Part shown: positions 46,353-58,359 of the stretch, one piece after another
Position numbering within the stretch: the first letter of the stretch is position 1
Layout of the letters: the number at the start of each line of letters is the position of its first letter
From: Siphonodentalium dalli
Taxonomy: Eukaryota; Mollusca; Scaphopoda; Gadilida; Siphonodentaliidae
Length of the DNA stretch: 64,000 nucleotides
Reading direction: 5' to 3'
Assembly (NCBI GenBank): GCA_032622095.1
Contig: CP136069.1
Location: forward strand, 188,159,122 to 188,223,121
Translations under genes and position numbers: made by a program
Notes under the pieces: generated by a model
Told to the model about the DNA's origin: nothing
The model's database searches: none
Seen by the model: the letters and a program-made list of their open reading frames with translations, nothing else

Positions 46353-49300
46353 ATTTGTTGGCGGTTTCATTTCATTTCTGTTTCCAAACTTCATAACAAA
46401 TGTTGATTAAATTTAGTTATCAGATTACTTGCACTGAATAACTGTACTTCAAGGCATATTTATCAATCGTGTTGACCCAGATCCATTGGAAAATGTCAGT
46501 GATAAAGACTGAGTTCTGCGAAATAATGGTGAACTTTATTTTTTGCCCAATGCCACAGCATTGTAACGCTTCCAGTAATGAGGAGCAACATGCAACAATA
46601 AATAAAGTAATGCAGCGAAAACAAACTTTTACCCCGAGTGTAAAGGTAGCATATCATTTAAGGGGAAGAGTGGTTGAGGACTAAATATCCCCACAACTTC
46701 ATAAAACTACCATGGAAATGCAAAGTTACCATTTGGGAACAAATTTCAAGTTGATAGTGTGTTAATTAGCTCGCCTGTGTGTATGTCACAACAGCTACTT
46801 TACTGTGTCAAAAATGTCCGCGAAGAATGTATGCTATATGTATGTGCAATAACTAGGAACAGGGCATTAGATTGAAATGCAATGATAACAGCCATACACT
46901 GTCAGTTTACTTACATGTGCATTAAATCTTATCAATACATGTCTGGTCAATTTCCTTGTAACCTCGTATTCACAGAAGTTGCAATTGTAGGTGTCCAATC
47001 CCTGTTCCTCTGAGATGAAATGATATGAATTGTTGCTTGAAGAAGCTTAAAGAAACCCAACTAAATAGCTACACAGCTGGGCTACATGTAATGGTTTATT
47101 ATAATGATTAGTGTCCAACCTTGGTGATGCATACATTGTTCTGTCTGACCTCGGACAACCCAACCACCCCGTCCCTATGTCCGGAAATATTCTGCAGAAC
47201 CCACCCCTGTGATACGGGACAACTGGAATTAGAAAGTATTTGTTTCGATGATTATATTTTTAAAATACAAGTGCAAATACAGGCAAATTAATGAAATATT
47301 TAAAAAAAATGGTACATAATAACAAAATTGAGCATACATTATTTGTAAAATTATGAAGTAATGATTATATGGCTGCAAAAGGTAGTTACTGTAATGATGA
47401 CGTCTTGGTGGATGAACGGTGTTCTTGTTTGAAAAAAAGATTCTGAGAAAGTTAGGAAACATATTTCGCAAAAGTACAGTCTAAAATCATAATTTTAGAA
47501 CCAGAAGGCATGCTATAATCTCTTGAGAACAGTTATGACTATAAATAAAAGGTGAAATTATATGTTAGAATGGAAAGATTTGTACAGATAACAAGATCAT
47601 TTTTTCAAGGTTGCAGAGCATCTGATTAATTTGAAAACGGGAGCAATATCAAGTGGGCGTGGTCCATGCGTGGCGAGTCGAAGAAACAATAGGCATTCAA
47701 CGTGTTTCTAGATTACTATTTAATCGAACAATTAGAGATGGGGGGTTTCAATAAGTGGTGTAGTCAGTGAAAATCTATCTATATAAAAGTACATATCTAT
47801 GATTTAAAGGTTCATATACTAGCAGTGTGGAATAGACTATATATCCACATACAATATTGGGTCTGTGGCCTTTCGTAGAGTTTTAATTTCCCAGCCACGG
47901 GATTTCACGTCAGTATAGTGCCAATCATAACTCACAATTAGTAGCACCAAGATCGAGAAGTCCAATTGAAACGATTAACATAGTGCGATGTGTCGTAATT
48001 TGGGCTAATACCACAAGCCTTCCAAAATTAAAAGTCAGCAGGATTACGATAGACTCAGTATCCGTATGAATATGAGTGTATGTTCACAAAGACCGATATA
48101 ATGGGTAACAGATGGAATTAATCAGTATAGTTTTAGGGTTTATACAACCAAAATCTTATGCCTTAGGTGTATTGAAATCTATTTAAGAAAACAAGTAATA
48201 ATGGTACGGGTTTATATAGAACCAGATTGTTACATTCGGGGTGCATATTAACGTAAAATCTTGTATATCATTTGAACCACAAAGTTACTGGTGAATTGTT
48301 GGAAGAAAATATTAAATTGACTAATAGGTCTATAATCGATGGTACTCAATCTGATACGAATATATATATGGATGAATGAGCTGACATTTTAGACATTTTG
48401 AGCTTAAATACATTGTTGTAACGGTCAAACACTTCTATATATTTTAGAAGTGTGGATATCATAAAGGATCAGGTTCTGTATGTTCTCTGCAAAATAAAAT
48501 ATTGGGGAGGGGGTATCTTTGAATATAAGTTCATATCTAGAGAAAAAATATATGTTCTGTACTGAAATCGTGTATATAGTATATATACTTTATAAGCAGA
48601 ATCCATGTATTGGGTTATTCTAAAGTGGATCATAATTTGCTGAGTTATGTACCTAATTCCATAGTAAATTGTGAGTGGGGGTTTACTTCATATAACAACA
48701 GCGTTTTTATGTGTAGGCGTTTTTTTTGTACTCAGTTTTGTATATAATGTGATATCCAGAGTGTTACAATATTTTACATTCTTATGGGCACATATGAGCT
48801 ACTTTGCAACTAAATTGTTGCTTTAGAGAAATACGCGGATACGTAGACAAAAGGTAAATCTGAATCATTAAGGGTATATATGTACTAGAAGGATCTATAA
48901 AGTTGTCAGTGTGATTGTCTTTTTCATTAGAAGTCTTATTTAAGCATAATTGTTCATAAGGTAAAATGTTTAAGTAAAACACATCAGGGTAACCACATTT
49001 TTAAAGTGATTTCAGAAAGAGATTTATATAATACATACAATCTTCTTTACACTAGGCATGATGAGTACCTGTAACATGCATCAATAACAATGACAAAGAC
49101 ACCAACAAATTGATCACATGTAGAGTGTGTATGAATAAGTATTTTAAATTATTTTTGGTATAAACCAATATACAAATTATTTTGATACCATAATATATGG
49201 TTAATACTAAATGAAGTATCTAAAAACAGTTGACAAAAATATTCCAACTGAAACTTCCAAATTAATGTAAAGATACAGATACCAAGTTTGACAAAATACA

Positions 49301-49400
49301 AGTTAATAAACATGATGCCAGCATCAATGGAACACAGAAATGGAACACAGAAATGCACACATCCATTGGATAAGTTCAGTGTTTTGAAACAGGTAGTATT
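46353..49400. other. Long AT-rich stretch without a supported feature
   Basis: Very AT-rich with only short frames. No TIR pairs or tandem repeats were noticed beyond short simple sequence. Confidence 0.35.
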
Positions 49401-49419
49401 CACATCATAATATGATAAC

Positions 49420-49990
49420 ATTAGCAACTTGAGCGCTAAAGTTAGACCCCCATGGCTAAACCATCGAGATGTAGAAATAGATGTTTAAAACATGCATGGA
49501 ACAATGCCATGAAATTATAGTGGTCTTCTTCAATTTGAAGGATTTCTTTGATGAAATCAAAGGCAATAACAATGTTGGTATTTCTCGTTCTACATGAAGA
49601 ATTGTAAACACGTGTAATAGCATGCAAAGCATCTTTGCATATAGTCCATTTCAATCTGTTGCAATCATAATAGTAATGCAATTTCAAACTGGTCTAATAT
49701 ATTGCCAAACATGTGTGATGCAGTAGTATTAATACCACCATGTACATTACTAATGGGTCTCCCTTTAAGTGACAACTCATTGTCTGGAAACGGAAATTCT
49801 TTAAGTTTGTGTATCTTAAATACAATTCTAAGGGAAGGTATAATAATATCCGAAACCTTTACTTTTATCAGTTTAGACAAATGGTGTTAGCCGATAGAGG
49901 AATTGAAAGACGATTGCATGCATATCAGAAACACCTGAGTTAATAAAACCAGACATGGTATCAAAAGGATACTGTTCATAAGTAGCAGTA
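49420..49990 (-). pseudogene. Penelope-like reverse transcriptase remnant
   Basis: On the minus strand: L-R-I-V-F-K-I-H-K, then K-G-R-P-I-S-N-V (near 49760), then about 100 codons later F-L-H-L-D-G-L-A-M-G (near 49445), continuing after a one-base shift as S-x-x-S-A-Q-V-A-N-V-I. P-K-I-H-K, G-R-P-I-V-S and G-x-A-M-G-S-x-x-S-x-x-x-A-N-x-x are blocks of Penelope-like element reverse transcriptases. The usual D-D catalytic box was not found. Several stops and shifts make this a dead copy. Confidence 0.5.
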
Positions 49991-51699
49991 TTGTCAAATG
50001 CCGACGATATTCATCGGCATACCAAGCAGTGGTATTAATAGAAATGCCAAGATTCTTTTCTCTAAGTGAGATTATAATACTAGGGTGATTTGAATAATAA
50101 TAAATGGCTTCGGTTTCAAAATTGGATTCTTAAAATATAAGATATGGGCTGTATGATGCAAGTTAACACAAGTATGCATATGCTTGAAACTGCCAAGCAC
50201 AGAACTGACCATTGATTGAGACAGGACTGGGTTATTTACATGTGTATATAAAAGCACACTGGATGATGGTGTGTGACATAATGGTAGTCATGGGAGCTGG
50301 CATATGTTACGCTGATTTATAAGTCCCAAGCCATTTTAAACCATGCCTGTGAGTCGTTTCTTACATGTGAAGGATAAAGTTATCCCTTACAAAGTGTCAT
50401 AATAAGATTATCAGGAAGGCGCCATGGTAGGCAAATAAATAGGTTTGGCAATCGGTGATATCTTCTTTACTAACTGTAAACAGATACCAGTCTAAATCAT
50501 GTAGTTGGGACAGTAACGGATGTCATCTATCTGAATACCTAAGCATCTAACTCATTATACTGTGAGTTATCAAGAGGTGTATGTCTGTTCTGAGATAAAC
50601 TATCACCTGAATAATGTTTCATTTCATTGCGCTAAGTCTATGACAGTCTTTCTTTCAGAAGTATCATTGACATTAAAAATGCCATACAATTCAGTCTGAG
50701 TTATATCGTTAATGTAGGTGATACCGGAATTCTGTAAATTTGCGACAACGTTCGTAACATTTAACAATATGGAAGTGTCATATCAATGAATGCCGTGGCA
50801 TAGGTGTAATTGACATGGTTAGAAACATTATAATATTTCCCTTCAAGTGACATAATGTTCTTTGTATGCATGCCAAGGCACATTACAATTAAAAAGTTTG
50901 GCATCAGACATACTGAAAGAATGTATGAGATTGATTACCAATGTCGGCACATAGGGTACATATCACTGATGGGAATGATGTGGTTTGTTGTTAGCATATA
51001 ACATGTGTTGGAATATGGGGAGGGTATCTCTTGTAGCATGTGAAGCATAATAAATATGCTTATCATAGGATAGGTATACTAAAATATGCATATAATACAT
51101 GGTTGGAAATTAGAAAAATATCTGTCTAACTATAACTAGTAAACAATTAGGAACGTATATATACAAACATATGTTACATCAGGGGGTAAACCAAGGCCTT
51201 TTTTCGGCCATATGCATAGATTCAAAAAATTGGGAGTGGGGTGAAAAGTAAAATAACATGATAATTATATACATGCTATCAGGTAAATATTGTACGAACA
51301 TCTGAATACATAATATTGATCAAGTTATGCAAGGTGTCTATTGAGTAGAGATTATGTTCGATCCAACCTTGATTTTAAATGGTATCGATTGTTAGGGAAG
51401 CCATAAGCCTGTTATGAAAATGAATGATATTAATAGGTGTCCATTGTATGTATATAAGGGTGCAGTACAGGGTGAAAACATATAGCCATTGTACCATACT
51501 GTGGTAGATACCAGTATAATTATTAGTTGAAAATTTAAACCTGGCAAAGATTAGTAATGCGTATGATAATAGCAGTATTGAATAAAATAGTTATTGATAA
51601 GGGTAGTTACATGATTAATAAAGTCAAATCACAGCTGTACTGCTGTAGAGTGGTATAAATATAATATTACCATTGAAAGATTTTAGTTATAGAATACCA

Positions 51700-51787
51700 T
51701 ATTAAAGTGATGTGAAACACTCCAATAGGGTGATCAAATAGAAATGGAGGATAATCTTGCTCAAAGTTGTTATTTTTACAAATATTA
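51700..51787 (+). repeat. Dispersed ~85-bp repeat (pair with 14485-14571)
   Basis: AAAGTGATGTGAAACACTCC and AATCTTGCTCAAAGTTGTTA, the reverse of the 14.5-kb copy. Confidence 0.5.
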
Positions 51788-51920
51788 AATCCAAACTGAC
51801 AACACATACCATCGTTATTATATATTAATTAAATTCAGTGACTCTCGATTGAGAAATCGTTTTCGTTACATTGTCACAGATAGTTGCGTCCCGAATTGAG
51901 AAGTAAATATTTATAATTTA

Positions 51921-52971
51921 AGCTGCTTTCACATACATGCGTTTAACGCATGCGTCTTACGCATCCGTATGCACATCCGTACGCGCATCGTTTCGGTCTC
52001 CAATGTTGTCACTGGGGCTTTCACATACCATCCGCAAATGCGCGCGCGTGCGTGCGCACATAACTTTTCGCTCCGAGACCGAAAACCTATCCGCTAAGCG
52101 CACAAGCAGACAGGGGTATTCGGTGCGATGTCGTAATCATGGGAGATACCGCAGATATTTTGTGGTGTTTACGAAGAAGAATGCTATTATATGTGGGGGC
52201 GTATGATAGCTTGCACCATGTTATCTATTCTTGGGTTAAATTAAACAAGAATTAAATAATTGTGATGGCAGGTATAGGTAAAAATATACATTAAATGACA
52301 TAGAATGCCATGGGGTTGTGGGAAGTTAGCATTTTTGCTGGCAGTCTCGCATATAGGAGCATAGGTATACCAGGTATACCATGCCTAAAAAGAATAGGTA
52401 CGATGCTTGTTTTGACGAGAAACTTATAGATTCAGTACGGAAATATGAACACCTCTTCAATCTTAAAAATATTGGATGCCACGATGCACAGATGTCCCAA
52501 AATTCATGGGAAACTATTATAAACAACATGAAGAACTCGGGACATGGAGAATATGAAGGCAATTAAGCTCTCAGTTCATGCATGATGGCAGGGTGACACA
52601 GTGTGTTTAGTATTTGTTGTTTATTTTGGGGAGGGTATAGTTCATCAGTTATTTTAACTGACGCTAAATTCAAGTCAACATCAATATAGATTCAATATTC
52701 ACTATTCCATAATTCAGCATTTGGTATGTCGGTATTTCTGTTAAATATATCAATATCATGGGATATATTACCAAATTATATTGCCAAACGTCCTCATCGT
52801 CGGGGGAATCCATGACGAAAGGACAATATGTAAACACAAATAATTCTTCACTCATCCGCTAACAGACGCGTACGCGCAGAGGTAAACGGAGGTATTTGAA
52901 AGCTTAACATGGACGTCTGCCTAACGCATCCGTAAAACGCATGCGTTAAGCGCATGTATGTGAAAGCAGCT
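51921..52971 (+). mobile_element. PIF/Harbinger-like transposon, non-autonomous (1,051 bp)
   Basis: TIRs of about 42 bp start AGCTGCTTTCACATACATG, and TTA flanks both ends (51918-51920 and 52972-52974). CTTTCACATAC recurs once inside the left end, giving subterminal repeats rich in ACGCATGCG. The element carries a MADF-like frame (52381-52566) but no DDE transposase, so it is an internally deleted derivative of an element with the two-gene Harbinger plan. Confidence 0.75.
52381..52566 (+). CDS. MADF-like DNA-binding domain fragment of a Harbinger element
   Basis: 61 codons from ATG to TAA. After a short basic start, F-D-E-K-L-I-D-S-V-R-K-Y, L-F-N-L and N-S-W-E-T-I-I-N-N-M follow the MADF pattern (L-I-x-x-V-x-x-y-x-x-L at the start, W-x-x-I near the end). 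PIF/Harbinger elements carry a second gene for a Myb/SANT- or MADF-type protein that assists the transposase in binding DNA. The domain is usually about 80-90 residues, so this frame lacks the end. It may be truncated or continue through an unseen splice. Confidence 0.6.
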   Translation: MPKKNRYDACFDEKLIDSVRKYEHLFNLKNIGCHDAQMSQNSWETIINNMKNSGHGEYEGN

Positions 52972-53176
52972 TTAGTGTAGTTCAGTGTGACTTCGCGTGG
53001 GAAATGGATATGTCAACAGCATGGATTTGAACAATACCGTATATATATAACAGAACTAAAGAACTAGATTCGCACCTATCACAATTAAAGGTAATGAGAA
53101 TGTATTGATGTAAATTGTCCATTCCATCTGGAATCCAGATACTACCAGTAAATAGGATGAACAACAGCGTTATTTT

Positions 53177-53384
53177 TTATAAGCTTTCGGCAGCTGACCT
53201 TTTTCAGAAAGTATAAGTAATTACACAATGTACAGCAGGCATAAGCATATACACCACATCAGTGCAATTACATGCTCATGTGTGTTGTTGAACTGGTATA
53301 TCGTTTATGTGTATGCCTACATGATGTAATTACCCAGGAAGATAATGGCTGAAGAAGATCATGTATCAGTTGAAAGCTTTATAA
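53177..53384. repeat. Inverted pair resembling Penelope-like element termini
   Basis: On the plus strand GGCTGAAGAAGATCATGTAT runs to GTTGAAAGCTTTATAA (53347-53384). An inverted, diverged partner at 53177-53216 reads on the minus strand CTGAAAAAGGTCAGCTGCCG then AAAGCTTATAA. CTGAAGA...GAAAGCTTTATAA is what I recall from Penelope-like LTR/hammerhead regions, where CUGANGA and GAAA are ribozyme core boxes. The stem between the boxes is weak here, so ribozyme activity is doubtful. Confidence 0.4.
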
Positions 53385-54047
53385 AAGAGTGTTATATTCG
53401 TCCAAGATAATGTACAAAGGAAACGTTCGAGGATGGTTCCGCTGCTAAGAAAAGAAAAGCTGCCAGTGATTCGATTCCAAAGATGCAGAAAGTGCCAGAA
53501 ACTCCCACAAAAAAATCTCCCACCGTGTAAAAGATACAGAAAATTTGAGGATCCCGTGGACGCAGCAAGAGGACCGAATCTTATTCCATTCAGTAAAGGA
53601 AACTTGTGTCAAAAACCGACAAAGGATTGTTTTATCGAAACCCATAACAGAACTTGCCTTTCTTTTGACGTAGTGAACCTACAAAATAACTTACTAGTTC
53701 TATTCCATTAACTAAATTTATCGTCCTATAACAAAAAATGAACAGAGAGTCGGGAAGATAAAAAAATGGACGGGTCCCCGTTTGAAAAAAGAAAACAAAT
53801 AAAATTGCATAAATTGTAAGTTAGAGATAGACAAATTCAACCCAATATAAGAAGGAGTGTGAATATGTGTGGCTTTTTCACATAAAATGAAAATATAATA
53901 TGCCCGTAAGGAATAAAGTTGGAAATTAGACTGTTTATCCCACTTCAATAGATAACCTCTCGCCTACAATATCAGTTGGAGTTAACTTCCTTAAGATCGG
54001 TAAAATAAGAACAGTTAATTTTACGGTTCATTAGCAATAAACTCAAG

Positions 54048-54053
54048 TTTATT
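54048..54053 (-). promoter_or_regulatory. Polyadenylation signal AATAAA
   Basis: TTTATT on the plus strand gives AATAAA on the minus strand about 40 bases after the stop of the terminal exon 54090-54653. Confidence 0.55.
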
Positions 54054-54089
54054 TGTTTATCAATTATCTTATTTGATGTATTATTATTA

Positions 54090-54653
54090 TTATATGTCTT
54101 TCCCTCTAAGTGTTTGAAAAATCCTGGGCACATCAGACATAAGCAACAGTACCAAGGGCGTAACGGCAATAATCAATCCACTGAACCCTATGGACTGAGA
54201 CGAGGGTCGGTCGTCCATTACACTTATTTTGCTTCGAATGGCGGAGCTGGTGGTCTTTGCGTCAATAGTAAGCTCTTTCTCTAACTTCGCGATTGCTTCG
54301 TCGAGAGCCGATCCGGTAAGGACGACAGTTGCATTTGGTCTGGAACATGCTTTGGTTTCAGTTGTTGTCACTGTGGCTAGCGAAAAGCTTGGCGAAATTG
54401 TTTGTACAATGGTCGATATCGCCGTGAATACCATTCCGCTACACGTGTTGGTAATAAAAGTCACATCATTGCTTACGGTATGTGGTACTATTTCAGTCAC
54501 GGTAATGACGTCACTGCTCGATATACACTGTTGCGTGATGATGAGGGTATCCGTTCCACCGTTGGCCGTCACTGTGTCGCACGTTTCTGTAATAACCGCA
54601 GCAGACGCAAATGCCGTTTCCGTGACCGTGACGTAAACCGGCGACTGGGTTTG
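54090..54653 (-). CDS. Terminal exon, Thr/Val-rich single-pass membrane protein
   Basis: The exon follows an acceptor reading TTGTATTTACAG and has 188 codons to a TAA. Residues 1-70 form a Thr/Val-rich module with V-Y-V-T-V-T-E, C-D-T-V-T-A-N-G-G-T-D-T and V-I-T-V-T-E-I-V-P-H-T-V-S; cysteines lie at 25, 43, 71 and 103. N-A-T at 107 is a glycosylation sequon. Residues 117-128 (D-E-A-I-A-K-L-E-K-E-L) could be helical, D-D-R-P-S-S follows at 147-152, and 156-173 is a hydrophobic transmembrane segment with a short basic tail. A type I surface protein is likely. The same module occurs in the upstream exon at 63241-63524 with about 90% base identity over 200 bp. The D-D-R-x-S-x(4)-G juxtamembrane region resembles one I recall from molluscan surface proteins; this is memory, not a search. 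Family not identified. Confidence 0.7.
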   Translation of the reverse strand, partial: QTQSPVYVTVTETAFASAAVITETCDTVTANGGTDTLIITQQCISSSDVITVTEIVPHTVSNDVTFITNTCSGMVFTAISTIVQTISPSFSLATVTTTETKACSRPNATVVLTGSALDEAIAKLEKELTIDAKTTSSAIRSKISVMDDRPSSQSIGFSGLIIAVTPLVLLLMSDVPRIFQTLRGKDI

Positions 54654-54659
54654 CTGTAA

Positions 54660-57360
54660 ATACAAATTTACGTTACATTTGTTTAATAGACATTTATGTG
54701 TATATAACGTGTTCCAAACCTAAACGGAACGTTTTATAATTTTATGATTCTATCAGCGTTTAAATGTGGGTGTTTAGCGACAAAGTGTGTATCTTGTTGC
54801 AAGTTTGTATGAATATTGTTGTGAAAATTCGCAATGCTATGGTCATTAGCTGATATTGTATACACTAATGGCTTTATTGCCGAGGAAACCACCTTGGGCA
54901 ATTGTCGGACATGGGATTTGAGTTCTACATGTACTCATGTTTTAAATCATTTTATTACCCCCACCGCTTCATATGCTACGCATAACCTACGGGAACAGGA
55001 TACCCCATATATTCCTTGCGAGTGGAAGCATCGTTGTTGTCGATTAGAGCAATGCCATTGTTTGAGCATGTTAACTTTTGAATGTTTTAAATCAATATAA
55101 ACGATGTGTTTAACCAGCGGTCGATCTAAAAGCCATTTGACTCTTGTAAATCCTTACATTTGGTAACAACCTTGATTACATTCTTCAGGTATCAGAAACC
55201 GAAACGTTCATTAAAGCGTGGAAATGGTTGGATCGTTGGAGAAGCAGACAGGTTATTTCGAAGGACAAAAGACAAAGACAGTCCTTGATGTAAAAAAGTA
55301 AGATCACAAGTTACCATCCATATATATCAACATACTCTAGCGGACATAAGACGATGTGCAATGACTTGTTGGGTGTTTAGAAAATGGCGAATTTCGTACC
55401 CAGCTTCTACCATCGATTTAGCTGAAACGAGTGACTTAGTAGTTGACGTTTCGGTCAGATTTTTTAGTGGTGATATCAAATATGCATAAACGTTTTGGAC
55501 ATTTGCTTGTTGACCAATGAGGTATACCAACCCAAGGATGTTTGGTTATCTAATCTTTCAAAGCGAAAAATTCAAATAGGAAAAACATAAAAAAAAACGG
55601 TTGCTCTAATTATAGTACATGTAACATCGACAAAATTTTCTTTTTGTTATTTTAATTTAGAGGCGCGCCATCACCGCTACAATGTGCTTCTTTCTGTAAT
55701 CAACACATTAAAAAGGAATTTAGGAACATTCTGTAGAAAATTTAACCCTTACAAACCATAACGTATAATAAGAATGTGTCTTCTTTTCAATGATGTGATG
55801 TTTGAAGACTTCGACACATGTACACATACAGAAAGACAGACCGCCACCGAACCCCATCTAGTGTTATTTGCTCCAGATGATAGTGGAGATATGCAGGGAG
55901 CAGTTGTCTGGACTTTCAGCCTTATTCCGATGCGTCATTGTTTATGCAAATCAGACTAGAACTACAAAACATAGTCGTACAAAACGACGTACTTTATCGC
56001 ACAGGGTTATAGATGCGTAAACTTAAACCAAAATTTGGGTACAAACATAATCATGTTTGATCACGAGATCTTTCACTCGTATATATCACTACATCATACC
56101 GCATGACATTTCAGATAAGTAAGCTATACACTGATATTGCGAAGTACTTAGACGAAAATAAAACATAATTATAAAGTACATGTATTTTGGCAGTATTGCT
56201 ATTTAGTTAGCGAATGGGGATAATTTGAAGAGCAGAATCATAGGAATTATATCTTTGGCCGGGGGATGCGCGCAGTTATACTGCGTTAAACATTCTTTCC
56301 AATAATTTCTTTGCCGAAGACAGTCGCTTGTGTTGACAACCCTCCCTCCCTCCCTGTTTTTTGTTTTGGGACATACGCATTCGATAGATGTCTCCCCCTT
56401 TGGCCTACATCTGAATAGGCGGTTATTGTGCCTCAAAAATTGTCACCCACATGTTTGTATTGGTTACTACTACATTTATTGTATCGGCTTCCTGTAAATA
56501 ATTATGATTTTCTAAACAGGTAGCTATGAAACGCATTCCAGTTGTTGTCTTTCACTCTAACCCTGTGGGATAAATATATTTCTAATGAAATGTCGAACTG
56601 TATGAGAATGTCTTATTTAATTATAAAGTCTGTTACCACCCCTGGTCAAGTGGTCTTGCAGAAGTGCTATGATGTTGGTGGGTCCTGCTGATTTGCTATG
56701 ATGCGGATAGTACAAAGCGATTCTGGTGACTGCGTGATATTTCAAAACTCACATCGAGAGTTTAGACGTAATTTGATAAATTTAAAATGGTGTCTTGTTG
56801 ATTCAAGTGGTGCAATCGTCTGCTGGAATGCTTCTGCAATCACACTAAAGTTTTTTTTAGATTAAATAGGAATTAAATAGGTCATTTTCATCCAATTTGT
56901 GACATTCCTGTTATTTCGCCATTAATATCCAAATAGTAGGGATAATTTATAAACATGATATGTAGAGAGGTATAAACAAGCATAATGAAGTCTTTAGGCA
57001 GTGACAAGTGTTTGGACATGGCATATATTCGGCACAAGCAGGTGACAAATAAATTGATGGATCCAAATTTATGTTGTTGTAGATCCGCTCTGAAGCTGTT
57101 AAATATACAAACCGATGTTGGTGGGGGTACAAAATGATGTTGTTTGTGAAATAACATGCCATTGTTTCGGTCGCGATTTATGTTAGTTATGGCCATCTCA
57201 CGGTCGTGTGACAAATATTCAAGAACGAATGAAACACCTCAACTCATCGAATGTCCTTCTCCGCGCTCAAGTGTGGTGGTCGCAAAAACAGAAGAATTAT
57301 CGTTTTCGTGCTTTTTCTGGAAATGGTATCCCTAAGTGTATTTTTATATATGTGTAGGCA
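54660..57360 (-). other. Intron-like stretch
   Basis: Probably part of the intron between the two Thr/Val-module exons. It has minus-strand frames at 55327-55530 and 56203-56436 without recognised domains and a dispersed repeat at 56630-56740. Confidence 0.35.
56630..56740 (+). repeat. Dispersed GGTCAAGTGGTC repeat
   Basis: ACCACCCCTGGTCAAGTGGT, then GAAGTGCTATGATGTTGGTG and GATGCGG. Reverse of 59811-59900. Confidence 0.65.
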
Positions 57361-57465
57361 TATTGCACAGGTCCCCAGAACAAAAATTGCCCCCATCCAA
57401 TAGTACTTGATCATATTAGTACTATTGGGGTGGGGTAAATTTGTGTTCTGGTGAACTGTGTCATA
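57361..57465. repeat. 105-bp palindromic element
   Basis: AGAACAAAAATTGCCCCC and CCAATAGTAC on the left pair with GTACTATTGG and GGGGTAAATTTGTGTTCT on the right; CACAGGTCC and GGTGAACTGTG extend the arms. Confidence 0.7.
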
Positions 57466-57959
57466 TATGCGCCTACTAGGACGTATAATCCCGCCATATT
57501 AAGGCGGATATAAATGTATACACAGTATTGTGATGTATAAGTACGGCGGATATATGCTGTACCATTATGCGGCAGTACGTGGTACTACATGTACATTGTG
57601 CATGTTATTACACCATACAGGATTTGTTTTACTAACTCTGCTAAATAATGATACGTACAAGCCAGCAAGCGAATCAAAGAAACAAAGAAATCCGACTTTA
57701 AATCAAACACTTATACAAACTTATGACAAACTCGGGGGTGACCGGTGATATGTATATATGTTCAACTTGTTTTTGCTAGTCATGTTGCTTTGCCATTACT
57801 AATTATTTTATTTTTCAGTGTAATAACATATGGGAGAGGGGGTACCCATAAGTGAGTCAGCACTTGTCCTCCAATCCCATTGTCTGTATATACAATGTGT
57901 GTGTCATATATAATATAATATGTTACATAAATTAGACAAATAAATATGTTTAAACTATT

Positions 57960-58160
57960 ACACCATACAAGAGGGCGTAATTACGCCATATTACGGCGAA
58001 TATATGTCGTACTGAGACGTAATTACGCCGTGTTACAGATAATATACACCACATTATAGGGCGTAAGTACGTCGTGTTCAACTTAACTGCGGCGTATATA
58101 TGTCGTAATGTGTAGGGTGTAAGTACGTCGCACCATGGTGTAATTACGCCATACTAGCGC
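57960..58160. repeat. Degenerate GGGCGTAATTACGCC array
   Basis: Four to five copies of GGCGTAATTACGCC/GTAAGTACGTCG alternate with GGCGAATATATGTCGTA at roughly 50-bp spacing. The motif is itself palindromic. Related sequence (ATTAAGGCGGATATAAATGT) occurs at 57.5 kb. Confidence 0.6.
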
Positions 58161-58359
58161 TTTTGGTTTTTAATTCATTCAGAAATGAAACTCGGTAAAA
58201 TATTTTGGTCTTCAAAATACAAGGATGTAGAATTAAAATAGAATTTGAATACAGTGAATAGCATTAGAATATGAACTCGATTCTTCTTCTAATACCACTT
58301 TTATATCATGAATGGGTACCCGTGTTAAATAATGTGGTCAAGATTAAACGATAGAAAAA

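Noticed and set aside
53433-53711. 92-codon plus-strand frame rich in Lys and Cys
   Set aside because: Lies next to Penelope-like termini, but no GIY-YIG or reverse transcriptase motif could be identified, so no function is claimed.
54229-54636. 135-codon plus-strand frame
   Set aside because: It is the antisense shadow of the terminal exon, which has splice sites, a matching upstream exon and a poly(A) signal on the minus strand.
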